In this document: one piece after another, positions 26,017 to 33,984 of the stretch
Layout: every line of letters starts with the position of its first letter
Position numbering within the stretch: position 1 is the stretch's first letter
Source: Lishizhenia sp965656535
GTDB lineage: Bacteria; Bacteroidota; Bacteroidia; Flavobacteriales_D; Crocinitomicaceae
NCBI GenBank assembly: GCA_965656535.1
Contig: CBFHKX010000001.1
Location: 372,001 to 436,000, forward strand
DNA: 64,000 bases
Direction of reading: 5' to 3'
Notes under the pieces: model-generated
Seen by the model: the letters and a program-made list of their open reading frames with translations, nothing else
What the model was told of the DNA's origin: nothing
The model's database searches: none
Position numbers and translations under genes: made by a program

Positions 26017-26020
26017 AAAC

Positions 26021-26293
26021 ATGAACAAGAAAGGAATCATTTTAGCTATTTTATTTATTGGATTGTTTATTATTTCTGCGGACGCTCAATGTTCTCAATG
26101 TAAATTATTGGCAGAACAAACAGGAAGTGGATCTGACGATGCCATTTTGGGATTAGACGGTGGAAGTAATATAAATTCTGCTATTCTTTATATCATGGTT
26201 ATTCCTTATGTTATTTTGTTTTTCTTATTTAGAAAAAGAATTTTCCGTTTTTTCAGAGAAATGAAAGGTTTGGGAAAGCAGAAAGCAGCTTAG
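26021..26293 (+). CDS. Small membrane protein with signal peptide
   Basis: This 90-aa protein has a signal peptide ending SADAQ, a short extracytoplasmic segment with a CSQC pair right after the cleavage site and a Gly/Ser/Asp-rich stretch (GSGSDDAILGLDGGSN), then one transmembrane helix (about 54-71) and a basic cytoplasmic tail (RKRIFRFFREMKG). The CxxC could be redox active or bind metal. I do not recognise a family. It ends 3 bp before the convergent glutaminyl cyclase gene. Confidence 0.7.
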   Translation: MNKKGIILAILFIGLFIISADAQCSQCKLLAEQTGSGSDDAILGLDGGSNINSAILYIMVIPYVILFFLFRKRIFRFFREMKGLGKQKAA

Positions 26294-26296
26294 TTC

Positions 26297-27364
26297 TTAT
26301 TTGAGTTCTACTTCTAATAAATGAGGCCAATTTTTACCCGTTAGATAAAGTTTTTCTGTTGAAGAATTGTAGGCTATTCCATTTAAAACCTCTCCTGTTT
26401 TTCTATACTCCAATGCAAGTAGAGATGCATCAATAATTTGTTCAACAACTCCATTTTCAGGATTAATTACGGCAATTTGATTTGTAGTATAAATATTGGC
26501 ATAAATTTTACCTTTGATAAATTCCAGTTCATTCAAATTACTCAGCGCTCCTTTATGCGTATACACTTCAATCTGTTTAATTATTTTAAACGTTGTTGGA
26601 TCTCTAAAATAGATACGTTCCGTACCATCAGACATCAGAATAGACTCTCCATCGTTAGTTAAACCCCAACCTTCAGAATTGTAGAAAAATTCACCTGTTT
26701 TTTCTAAGGTGTTTACATCGTAGGTAAATCCTTTCTTACTTTTCCATGTAAGTTGGTACACAGATCCATTTAAAACCGTTATTCCTTCTCCAAAAAATTG
26801 GCTACTTAGATCTTGTTGTTTTACTATTTTACCTGTATTCAAGTCTACCTTTTGGAGAGTACTTGCTCCGTATTGTCCTGTTCCTTCTATAAGTTGGCCA
26901 TCAAAAAATTCTAATCCTTGCGTATAACTGCTCGTTTGATGTGGATGAACGCGGACTACTTCGGCATCTAGAACTTCTGGTGCTTGATTGGACAAAACTT
27001 TTATCGTTCTTGTATCAGACAAAAATCCACCCGCTTTTTTTTCCGTTTTTAGTACAATTTTATTTTTTCCTAGCTTAAAATAAGCTGCGTCTAAATTCAA
27101 TTCAATTTTTTCTTTTAAATCAGGTAGAGTAGTAACTGCAGAATCATTTACAAAAACCAAGTATTGTTTCGCTTCGTTAAGATTAAAGGTTGCAGTAAGC
27201 GTAAGTGCGTCACCTTTGCTAATAAGCGCACCATTTTTTGGCGAAATAATTCTCGTTTTTACCTTTTGTTGCGTTAATTCTTCGCCTTTTGTTTCTTCCT
27301 TACAACTGGTAATTGCTAATAAAGAAAGAGAAAAAATGGCAAGAAGTAGAAAGTATTTGGGCAT
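26297..27364 (-). CDS. Glutaminyl-peptide cyclotransferase lipoprotein
   Basis: This 355-aa lipoprotein has a lipobox (AITSC, Cys21), an Ig-like N-terminal region of about 100 residues, and a plant/bacterial-type glutaminyl cyclase beta-propeller (about 130-355) with YTQGLEFFDGQLIEGTGQYG, SEGWGLTNDG and ELEFIKGKIYANIY motifs. The family converts N-terminal Gln to pyroglutamate, which protects exported proteins. That fits Bacteroidota, in which signal-peptide cleavage often leaves Gln at +1 (several proteins here end their signal in AQ). It is the last gene of the pheS operon, 3 bp after the LytTR gene. Confidence 0.88.
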   Translation of the reverse strand: MPKYFLLLAIFSLSLLAITSCKEETKGEELTQQKVKTRIISPKNGALISKGDALTLTATFNLNEAKQYLVFVNDSAVTTLPDLKEKIELNLDAAYFKLGKNKIVLKTEKKAGGFLSDTRTIKVLSNQAPEVLDAEVVRVHPHQTSSYTQGLEFFDGQLIEGTGQYGASTLQKVDLNTGKIVKQQDLSSQFFGEGITVLNGSVYQLTWKSKKGFTYDVNTLEKTGEFFYNSEGWGLTNDGESILMSDGTERIYFRDPTTFKIIKQIEVYTHKGALSNLNELEFIKGKIYANIYTTNQIAVINPENGVVEQIIDASLLALEYRKTGEVLNGIAYNSSTEKLYLTGKNWPHLLEVELK

Positions 27365-27367
27365 AAT

Positions 27368-28090
27368 TTATAGGTTCTGGAACATTTCCATTACAACAGC
27401 TTTTTTTCGGGTAGATACAGGCACTTTCGTTCCATCTTTCATAACCAATTCACCGTTAGATTTTAGGAATTCTTTTATAAATTCTGTGTTTACTAAATGA
27501 GATTGATGAACGCGTAAAAAGGTGTAATCAGATAATAATTTATCAAACTCTTTTAGTGTTTTCGTAACCAAAAGTTTAGTACCATCTTCAAAGTAAAAGG
27601 TGGTATAATTAACGCTCGATTCGCATCTTACAATTGCATCAATCTTAACAATTTGAATTTTTTCAAGTGTATTGAGAGCTATTTTTTTAGAGCCTTGCAT
27701 GTTTTCTTTTAAAAGCGATAACCTTTCAAAAGTAGACGACTGCGATTTTGCTCGCTGTACAGCTTCTTTTAAATCGTCTGGGTCTATGGGCTTAAGTAAA
27801 TAGTCTATTGCAGAAAATTTGAAAGCTTTTAATGCAAACGCATCAGACGCAGTTGTAAAAATTACTTTAAAGTTTTTATTTGGCAGTATTTCTAATAGAT
27901 CAAAGCCAGATCCATCGGGCATTTGAATATCCAGAAACACCAAATCTGGTTGTATTTCTTTAATTAACTTGGCCCCACTTACAACGCCATCCGCTTCTCC
28001 CACCAAATCAATTTCTGAGCAGTAAGAACGAATATCTTCTTGTAAAGCAATTCGTGCAGCGGGCATATCATCTATAATTACTGCCTTCAT
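27368..28090 (-). CDS. LytTR-family response regulator
   Basis: This 240-aa protein has a receiver domain (1-120) with phospho-acceptor Asp54 in VFLDIQMPDGSG and a LPKLIDPDDL-like switch region, followed by a LytTR DNA-binding domain (about 135-240) with FLRVHQSHLVNTEFI. By family these regulators act with LytS/7TM histidine kinases. No kinase is encoded in the window, and it sits in an operon behind pheS and ytxJ. It overlaps ytxJ by 4 bp (ATGA at 28087-28090). Confidence 0.92.
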   Translation of the reverse strand: MKAVIIDDMPAARIALQEDIRSYCSEIDLVGEADGVVSGAKLIKEIQPDLVFLDIQMPDGSGFDLLEILPNKNFKVIFTTASDAFALKAFKFSAIDYLLKPIDPDDLKEAVQRAKSQSSTFERLSLLKENMQGSKKIALNTLEKIQIVKIDAIVRCESSVNYTTFYFEDGTKLLVTKTLKEFDKLLSDYTFLRVHQSHLVNTEFIKEFLKSNGELVMKDGTKVPVSTRKKAVVMEMFQNL

Positions 28091-28458
28091 AATCTATCTT
28101 CTATAGAAGCAACATCAATACTACTGTGTGATGCATGATAAGTAACCAGCTTATTATTGACTAAAATAGCTTGCGGAGATTGATGTTGAACGTTTAAGGT
28201 ATCGGCTAAAGCATTGGATAGATTTCTGTATTGTATTAAATCTAAAAAATAGATCGTACAGTTACTTTCATTTTTCCATTCACTTTCAAAACGGTTTAAG
28301 GCCATAGATGAAATACTGCAACGCGTGCTGTGTTTAAAGAATAAAACAGGCTTTGCAGCAGAACTTTCTATGGCTTCAGAAATTTGTTCTTGTTGTGTAA
28401 GTGCTATCCAATTAATCTTGGATTCGTTTTTACTTTTATTGAAAGAAAAGAGTCCCAT
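28087..28458 (-). CDS. ytxJ: YtxJ-like monothiol thioredoxin-fold protein (bacillithiol system)
   Basis: This 123-aa thioredoxin-fold protein has a monothiol site TRCSISS (Cys47) where bacilliredoxins have the TxCxIS motif, and the C-terminal SPQAILVNNKLV cis-Pro segment. YtxJ-type proteins are predicted to reduce bacillithiol-mixed disulfides. It lies 3 bp after pheS and overlaps the LytTR gene by 4 bp. Whether this organism makes bacillithiol cannot be told from the window. Confidence 0.8.
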   Translation of the reverse strand: MGLFSFNKSKNESKINWIALTQQEQISEAIESSAAKPVLFFKHSTRCSISSMALNRFESEWKNESNCTIYFLDLIQYRNLSNALADTLNVQHQSPQAILVNNKLVTYHASHSSIDVASIEDRL

Positions 28459-28461
28459 AAT

Positions 28462-29487
28462 TTATAAAGCAGATTTAAATTGATTTAAAAAACGAATATC
28501 GTTTTCAGAGTATAAACGCAAATCGTTTACTCTATATTTTAATTGAGTAATTCTTTCTATTCCCATACCAAAAGCATAACCACTGTATTCATTTGAATCA
28601 ATACCTGCAGCTTCTAGTACGTTCGGATCAACCATACCACACCCTAATATTTCTAGCCAACCGGTGTATTTACAAACATTACATCCTTTGCTGTTACAAA
28701 TAGTGCAAGAAACATCTACTTCTGCACTCGGTTCTGTAAATGGAAAATAAGAAGGGCGTAGTCTGATTTGAGCTTTTTCGCCAAACATTTCTTTTGCAAA
28801 ATAGAGTAGAGTTTGTTTTAGATCAGCAAACGAAACGTCCTTATCTATATATAACCCTTCTACTTGATGAAAAAAGCAGTGCGCACGGGCAGATATAGCT
28901 TCATTTCTAAAAACCCGTCCGGGAGAAATAGTTCTAAGTGGAGGTTTTTGATTTTCCATAACGCGAACTTGAACCGAAGAGGTGTGCGTTCTGAGTGCCA
29001 TTTCTTTTTCTCCTTTTTCTATAAAGAAAGTATCTTGCATATCGCGTGCTGGGTGTTCTGGCGGAAAATTAAGTGCGGAGAAATTATGCCAATCGTCTTC
29101 AATTTCTGGACCTTCGGAGACAGAAAAACCAATACGATTAAAGATTTCAATTATTTCTGATCTTACAAGAGATATAGGATGTCTTGAACCTACTTGGAAA
29201 GTTTCTCCTGGTCTACTAAAATCAATTTTTTTAGCACTTTCAGTACTGTTTTCAAAGCTATTTTTATGAGTCTGGTAGACTGCTTCAGCAGCTTGTTTTA
29301 CGCCGTTGATTAATAGTCCTACTTCTTTTTTTTGTTCGTTTGGAACTGTTTTGAGTTCTGCGAAAAGATCTTTGATTTTGTTTTTTGAACCTAGAAAAAG
29401 GATTCTAAATTGTTCTAAAGAAGCGTTGTCTGTTATAGCAAACGATTCGATTTCTGTTTGTATGATTTTAATTTTCTCCTGTATCAT
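28462..29487 (-). CDS. pheS: Phenylalanyl-tRNA synthetase alpha subunit
   Basis: PheS is the catalytic alpha subunit of PheRS. The 341-aa class II core has motif 2 around RAHCFFHQVEGLYID, a Cys-rich insertion with CTICNSKGCNVCKYTGW, and motif 3 GYAFGMGIERI. The N-terminal coiled coil (about 1-90) that binds tRNA is present. It leads a four-gene minus-strand operon pheS-ytxJ-lytTR-glutaminyl cyclase with gaps of 3, -4 and 3 bp. pheT is not adjacent. Confidence 0.95.
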   Translation of the reverse strand: MIQEKIKIIQTEIESFAITDNASLEQFRILFLGSKNKIKDLFAELKTVPNEQKKEVGLLINGVKQAAEAVYQTHKNSFENSTESAKKIDFSRPGETFQVGSRHPISLVRSEIIEIFNRIGFSVSEGPEIEDDWHNFSALNFPPEHPARDMQDTFFIEKGEKEMALRTHTSSVQVRVMENQKPPLRTISPGRVFRNEAISARAHCFFHQVEGLYIDKDVSFADLKQTLLYFAKEMFGEKAQIRLRPSYFPFTEPSAEVDVSCTICNSKGCNVCKYTGWLEILGCGMVDPNVLEAAGIDSNEYSGYAFGMGIERITQLKYRVNDLRLYSENDIRFLNQFKSAL

Positions 29488-29715
29488 CAGCTCTACTTTA
29501 GGTTCTTACCAAGGTTTTTTCTTCTTGTAAGATATCTTGCGAATTTACGAAAACCACTACGAATTCAGTTTAAACTTATATGAAACTTTATAATATGCTG
29601 TAAAAAAAAGAGTAGATGTGTAACTTTTGCATGTATTTGACTGTTTAAACTAATATAAACCGGAGTTTTTAGTTGGTTTAAAAGCTGTAAGAATGAATTA
29701 TTCAGTTAAATAGCT

Positions 29716-29723
29716 TATTTTTG
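29716..29723 (+). promoter_or_regulatory. -7 promoter element for the tandem lipoprotein genes
   Basis: TATTTTTG matches TAnnTTTG, 33 bp before the ATG at 29757. No clear -33 element is seen. Confidence 0.4.
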
Positions 29724-29756
29724 TTTACTTCGGAAGTTATATATTAAAGAGAAAGA

Positions 29757-30134
29757 ATGAAAAAATTATTAGTATTATCGCTTTTACTCCTCTCAAGTGG
29801 TTTGGTAATCACTTCTTGTAAGAATAAAGACGAGTCAATCGCGAAGATTTTTGTTAGAAACTCAAACAGTCAGCTTGTGAAAGGAGCACAAGTTGTAATT
29901 ATAGCAGATATTAATTCAGTACCGGCTACTCCAGCTTATGTAGATACACTTCCTACCAACGAATCTGGTTTTGCTTCTTTTGATTTAGAAAGTTTATTTG
30001 AACAGTATAGTAAAGACGATGATAAGGTTGCCTTTTTTGATATTATAGTAAAATTTGACGACAAACAAGCTCCAGGAGAAATTAAGGCCAGAGCAAATAT
30101 AACAGCCGTAGAAACAGTTCAATTACCGCAATAA
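29757..30134 (+). CDS. Small lipoprotein, first of two tandem paralogs
   Basis: This 125-aa protein has a lipobox (VITSC, Cys21) followed by a CarboxypepD_reg/Ig-like domain pattern (AKIFVRNSNSQLVKGAQVVI ... DTLPTNESGFASFDL). It shares the same layout and several identical positions with the next gene (AKI..VR, V.GA.V, DT..TN.SG.A.FD). Such domains are found as binding or stalk modules in surface lipoproteins. No enzyme motif is seen. Confidence 0.75.
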   Translation: MKKLLVLSLLLLSSGLVITSCKNKDESIAKIFVRNSNSQLVKGAQVVIIADINSVPATPAYVDTLPTNESGFASFDLESLFEQYSKDDDKVAFFDIIVKFDDKQAPGEIKARANITAVETVQLPQ

Positions 30135-30179
30135 TCAAAGGTTCTGATCGTTTATTAATAGAGAATTAAAAGCATAGAG

Positions 30180-30563
30180 ATGAAAAAAAATATTTTAGGA
30201 ATACTTACTACAACACTTGCTCTTGGGGCTTTATCTGTTGGAGTAAATTCATGTAAAAAGGAAGAACCTACCGTAGCTAAAATTACGGTAAGAGATACAG
30301 CAAATGCATTAGTAGTTGGGGCAGAGGTAATACTTTACGGTGTTTCTACAACCACTCCTCCTCAACCTGTAACCAGAATAGATACTGCATATACAAACTC
30401 AAGCGGTGTAGCAACATTTGATTATACAGATGATTTTCAACTGGGTCAGGCAGGTTTTGCCGTACTTAATATAGACGCTACTCAAGGTACACTTTTTGGT
30501 CAAGGAACAATAAAAATTAACGAAGAAGAAGAGAATGTTGAAACTGTATTTATACAGCCTTAA
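30180..30563 (+). CDS. Small lipoprotein, second tandem paralog
   Basis: This 127-aa protein has a lipobox (VNSC, Cys25) and the same Ig-like pattern as its neighbour (AKITVRDTANALVVGAEVIL ... TYTNSSGVATFDYTDDF). It starts 45 bp after the first copy and probably shares its promoter. The divergence is strong, so the duplication is not recent. Confidence 0.75.
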   Translation: MKKNILGILTTTLALGALSVGVNSCKKEEPTVAKITVRDTANALVVGAEVILYGVSTTTPPQPVTRIDTAYTNSSGVATFDYTDDFQLGQAGFAVLNIDATQGTLFGQGTIKINEEEENVETVFIQP

Positions 30564-30589
30564 GCGAGGTTAAAAAAGTTATTACATAA

Positions 30590-30621
30590 AAAAAGTCCGA
30601 ATTATTAGTTCGGACTTTTTT
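30590..30621. terminator. Bidirectional terminator after the tandem lipoproteins
   Basis: The perfect AGTCCGAA/TTCGGACT stem is flanked by an A-run and a T-run, between convergent genes. Confidence 0.85.
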
Positions 30622-30637
30622 AATATATCTAGAATTA

Positions 30638-30826
30638 TTATTTCATTTGATTCGGATTACTAGCAGCATCTGCGTTCATTTTCTTTTGTCTAATTAGCCA
30701 ATAGAAAAGTCCAAAAAATCCTAAGGCGATACAAGCGTAATTAAACGAGTTACCCATTATTTCAAAAATCTGGAAAGTCCATTGTAAAAATCCAGCTATT
30801 CCTTCAAATATTGCGTTAGAGTTCAT
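30638..30826 (-). CDS. Small membrane protein (DUF6341-like)
   Basis: This 62-aa protein has an amphipathic N-terminal part (IFEGIAGFLQWTFQIFEIMGNSF) and one transmembrane helix (about 30-46), then a polar tail (RQKKMNADAASNPNQMK). Layout and position next to a DUF6427-like gene match the small DUF6341 membrane proteins of Flavobacteriia, as far as I recall the family. Function is unknown. Confidence 0.65.
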   Translation of the reverse strand: MNSNAIFEGIAGFLQWTFQIFEIMGNSFNYACIALGFFGLFYWLIRQKKMNADAASNPNQMK

Positions 30827-30897
30827 TTTATAAAGTTTTTAACAAATGTAAATAAATTTTCTTTAGTTGCAGTCATAAGTTTCTATCTTCGTAGCAA

Positions 30898-31848
30898 ATG
30901 TTATTTGTATTTGCAAAAAATCAACCTTTAGTTATGATACTGCTGCCTATTATTTTGGTAGCGCATTTATTAATGGGTTTAACCTTCCCATTTTTTGATA
31001 TTTCTGATAATATAGATCCAAATATCTTTAAATTTTCATTTCATTTCGATGGAATTATAGGCTATTTGCTCACCATTGGATTTATATTTTTGAACGCATA
31101 TTTAATTAACCTTATTTTTAATTCTAATCAGTTTTATCGCAGGTATACTTATTTGCCCAGTTATTTTTATGTGCTCATTAGTTTAAGCTTTCCATATTCA
31201 TATTATTTTACTGGAGACAGCCTTGCACATACATTTATTATTCTAGTATTTCTACAAGTATATAAACTAAATCAAAATCAGTCAGGTAAATCCAATACCT
31301 TCAATGCAGGATTGTTTTTGAGTTTGGCTTCGATTTGCAACCCAATTTACGGTGTTTTTTTACCGTGTTTATTAATTTGTATTCGTGTAATTAGACCGTT
31401 TGTATTTAGAGAGTACCTCTTACTTATAGTAGGTGTTATCCTTCCTGTTTTTTATGTTTTTGCTGTTTACCCTGGGTTTTATATAAGCTTAATCGATTTT
31501 ATTCTAAACAAACATTTTGAAGGCAACATCGGTTGGGTATTTTTAGGAATACTTTCAGCGGTGGCTGTTTTTGTTTTTCTTGGTTTGATAGGACTCATTA
31601 AATACAGCGGAACAAGCTCTATACGCTTCAAAAAACTAAGAAATATATTGCTTTACTTTTTATTCTTTGGCGGATTAACTTTACTCGTAATTACTCTATT
31701 TGGCGGAAGTGTGTTTTATGCGTCTATTCTGGTTGTACCTGTAAGTTTACTATTGCCCTACGCACATCTTGCCTTAAAAATTAAAAAACCAATTAATCTA
31801 CTTGCATGGGGGTTATTGATTATCGGTTTTGCTAAATTTTTTATTTAA
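30898..31848 (+). CDS. Polytopic membrane protein (DUF6427-like)
   Basis: This 316-aa protein has about nine to ten hydrophobic helices across its length and few charged residues. It resembles the DUF6427 family of Flavobacteriia, usually found beside the small DUF6341 protein, here divergently transcribed with a 71-bp gap. A near-consensus TATCTTCG ends 6 bp before the ATG, suggesting a very short leader. Function is unknown. Confidence 0.7.
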   Translation: MLFVFAKNQPLVMILLPIILVAHLLMGLTFPFFDISDNIDPNIFKFSFHFDGIIGYLLTIGFIFLNAYLINLIFNSNQFYRRYTYLPSYFYVLISLSFPYSYYFTGDSLAHTFIILVFLQVYKLNQNQSGKSNTFNAGLFLSLASICNPIYGVFLPCLLICIRVIRPFVFREYLLLIVGVILPVFYVFAVYPGFYISLIDFILNKHFEGNIGWVFLGILSAVAVFVFLGLIGLIKYSGTSSIRFKKLRNILLYFLFFGGLTLLVITLFGGSVFYASILVVPVSLLLPYAHLALKIKKPINLLAWGLLIIGFAKFFI

Positions 31849-31872
31849 CTATTATCATCGCAAAGAAATAAC

Positions 31873-31880
31873 TACTTTTG
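31873..31880 (+). promoter_or_regulatory. -7 promoter element for purQ
   Basis: TACTTTTG matches TAnnTTTG, 26 bp before the ATG. Confidence 0.5.
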
Positions 31881-31906
31881 CATCGAATCTTATGAATTTG
31901 TAAAAC

Positions 31907-32596
31907 ATGAAATTTGGTGTTGTAACGTTTCCAGGATCTAACTGTGACCAAGATATGGTTTATGTGTTAGAGTCTATTTTAAATCAAAAAGTTGAACAGC
32001 TCTGGCATAAAGATACCGACTTAAAAGGGTGTGATTTTATTGTATTACCAGGTGGTTTTTCTTACGGTGATTATCTAAGATCAGGTGCAATTGCGAAACT
32101 TTCTCCTATAATGGGTAAGGTGATAGAGCATGCTAACAACGGAGGATATGTTATGGGAATTTGTAATGGATTTCAAATATTGACAGAATCTGGTTTATTA
32201 GACGGAGCTTTACTACATAATAACAATCAAAAATTTATTTGTAAAAATGTTTACTTGAAACCAGTTTCAAATGAAACAGCAATTACAAAAGCGTTAGATA
32301 CAAATAAGGCTTACCAAATTCCGATTGCACACGGAGAAGGTAGGTATTATGCAGATGATGCAACGATAGCGAAATTAAAAGAAAAGGATTTAATTTTATT
32401 CCAATATTCAACAAAAGACGCAGAGGTTACTGACGAGGTAAACCCAAATGGTTCAGTTGATAACATAGCAGGGATTACCAATGAAGGCAGAAACGTTTTT
32501 GGAATGATGCCTCATCCAGAAAGAGCTGCAGATGAAGCGTTGGCCAATCAAGATGGCAGAGCCTTTTTCGAATCTATATTAGAGCACTGTAAGTAA
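31907..32596 (+). CDS. purQ: Phosphoribosylformylglycinamidine synthase, glutaminase subunit
   Basis: PurQ supplies ammonia from glutamine to PurL in purine synthesis. The 229-aa class I amidotransferase has VTFPGSNCDQD at the N-terminus, the nucleophile in MGICNGFQ (Cys86), and the PHPERA triad residues (His203, Glu205). It is complete and of the normal stand-alone size, with its own -7 element and terminator. Many Bacteroidota instead carry a large PurL with a fused glutaminase domain, so a stand-alone PurQ is notable. No purL or purS is in the window. Confidence 0.93.
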   Translation: MKFGVVTFPGSNCDQDMVYVLESILNQKVEQLWHKDTDLKGCDFIVLPGGFSYGDYLRSGAIAKLSPIMGKVIEHANNGGYVMGICNGFQILTESGLLDGALLHNNNQKFICKNVYLKPVSNETAITKALDTNKAYQIPIAHGEGRYYADDATIAKLKEKDLILFQYSTKDAEVTDEVNPNGSVDNIAGITNEGRNVFGMMPHPERAADEALANQDGRAFFESILEHCK

Positions 32597-32616
32597 GACG
32601 TTAGTGAAAAGAGTTT

Positions 32617-32648
32617 AAAGTGATAGGAGTATTCTATCACTTTTTTTT
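32617..32648 (+). terminator. Terminator of purQ
   Basis: Stem AAAGTGATAG/CTATCACTTT with a 7-nt loop, followed by a long T-run. Confidence 0.85.
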
Positions 32649-32650
32649 GT

Positions 32651-33520
32651 TTAGTAATTTACACTGAATGTAGCATTTTGTATTTGATGCGTATTTGTAT
32701 TTGTATTTCCAGGAGTAGGTACAGCCGTAAATTCAAAGGTGCCTTTAATATTTTTTTCTGAGGTATTATGGCTAGTAAGTACTAAATTACCCGTAGTAGA
32801 AATATACTGTCCATCAGGGTTACCAGAAGTGCTATAAGTTCCAGAAACAAGATTAGGATCCATAAAGTCGTATTCTTCTGCAGTGATATTTTGGTCTAGC
32901 GATAAGCCAATAGACTCTGCACCATTACTTCTTGCTAAGTTTAGCGCTATTTTTCCAAAGCCTTCATTTCCAGTAATTAAAGTTGGATTAAAAGCTACTG
33001 CATCTAAATCTGCACTTCCTTGTTGTAAAACGCCTACACCAGCACCTGTATAAACTCCCGTAAACGGATTATTTACAAAATTTCCAGCTGTTATTTGTAC
33101 AGTTCCTCCACTTCCGGTTGCACTTCCTTCAAAATTCCCAGATACCTTGTTTGCAGAGTTGTTAATAGCAGAAATAGTAAGTACACCTTCAACAACATAA
33201 ATATCTGTTTCATCTCCTGTAGGTAGATATTCTCCATTAGCAACTCCATTAGCTCCTAACAAAAAACTCCCTTCTCCTTCCTCCGTAACTATAAATCGAA
33301 GTAGTTTTGTTCCGTCGGTGGCTTCTATTTGCATTTCTCCATTTTCAATTATTGCGGTAAAAGTATTTGCAGAAAAGTTTGTTCCATCTATATCTGCTGA
33401 AAAAGAGGTAGCAGCTAGTGGTGGATTAACCGGAGCTATTTCTATTGGCTCAAGTTCGTCGTCTTTTTTACAAGAAAAAAGTGTAACAATGAATAATAGG
33501 AATGGAAGTATTTTATACAT
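32651..33520 (-). CDS. Lipoprotein with repeated beta domains (DUF6252-like)
   Basis: I place the start at 33520, where a lipoprotein signal begins (MYKILPFLLFIVTLFSC, Cys17); the upstream extension lacks any signal. The 289-aa protein has two similar all-beta halves, each with AATSFSADIDGTNFSANT or VLTISAINNSANKVSGNFEG / LVLTSHNTSEKNIKGTFEF type strands. The second half repeats the KxxxGxFEF motif. This resembles DUF6252-type surface lipoproteins. No catalytic motif is seen. It directly follows (downstream of) a fragment of an outer-membrane receptor-like gene. Confidence 0.75.
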   Translation of the reverse strand: MYKILPFLLFIVTLFSCKKDDELEPIEIAPVNPPLAATSFSADIDGTNFSANTFTAIIENGEMQIEATDGTKLLRFIVTEEGEGSFLLGANGVANGEYLPTGDETDIYVVEGVLTISAINNSANKVSGNFEGSATGSGGTVQITAGNFVNNPFTGVYTGAGVGVLQQGSADLDAVAFNPTLITGNEGFGKIALNLARSNGAESIGLSLDQNITAEEYDFMDPNLVSGTYSTSGNPDGQYISTTGNLVLTSHNTSEKNIKGTFEFTAVPTPGNTNTNTHQIQNATFSVNY

Positions 33521-33984
33521 TTTCTTAATTATATAGTGTAATAACGGTTTAAAATTCATGTTTATTACCTTGTTTAAAATCAAATCTATAATAAAACAAG
33601 GGTAAGATCCCAAGTTCTGTTCTTTTTGCAATTGGATTAGTTAAATTTAGAGCATAAGAAAGTCTAAGCAAGTTACGCGTATTTAACAAATTAACAAGGT
33701 TTAATCCAATTTCATTTGTAGCTTTCTTAGTGTTTTCTTTTAAATCTAGTCTTTCATCTACCTATCACACATGCATATTTTAAAAAACGAGCTCTTTTGC
33801 TTTTTTAGTTTGCTCTATTTACGAAACTAAGATTACTAATTATTTTTGTTCTCAAAGTATTATCTGCTTTAAATAGCTCTGCTTTTCACCCGGTTAATTG
33901 GAATTTACATTCTGCATCCAGAATTGAAATGCTTACATTTTGAAAAGTTTAACGTGCACTTAAAAATTAGTAAATACGGGTTAT
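33521..33984. other. Intergenic region holding a gene remnant
   Basis: This 464-bp stretch contains the barrel-gene fragment at 33549-33761 (listed separately). The rest (33762-33984) is AT-rich, with in-frame stops in all frames I read, and shows no RNA gene or terminator. Confidence 0.5.
33549..33761 (-). pseudogene. C-terminal remnant of an outer-membrane (TonB-receptor-like) gene
   Basis: Reading the minus strand from 33761 gives 70 sense codons without any ATG and then TAA at 33549. The translation is beta-barrel-like: NEIGLNLVNLLNTRN, LLRLSYALNLTN, and a last strand GILPLFYYRFDF near the stop. Those closing strands resemble the end of TonB-dependent receptors of Bacteroidota (LLNTRN, GILP..YR..F). 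Two in-frame stops (TGA TAG) directly precede the fragment, so most of the gene is gone. It is too regular in codon sense to be chance, but the family call is by pattern only. Confidence 0.55.
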
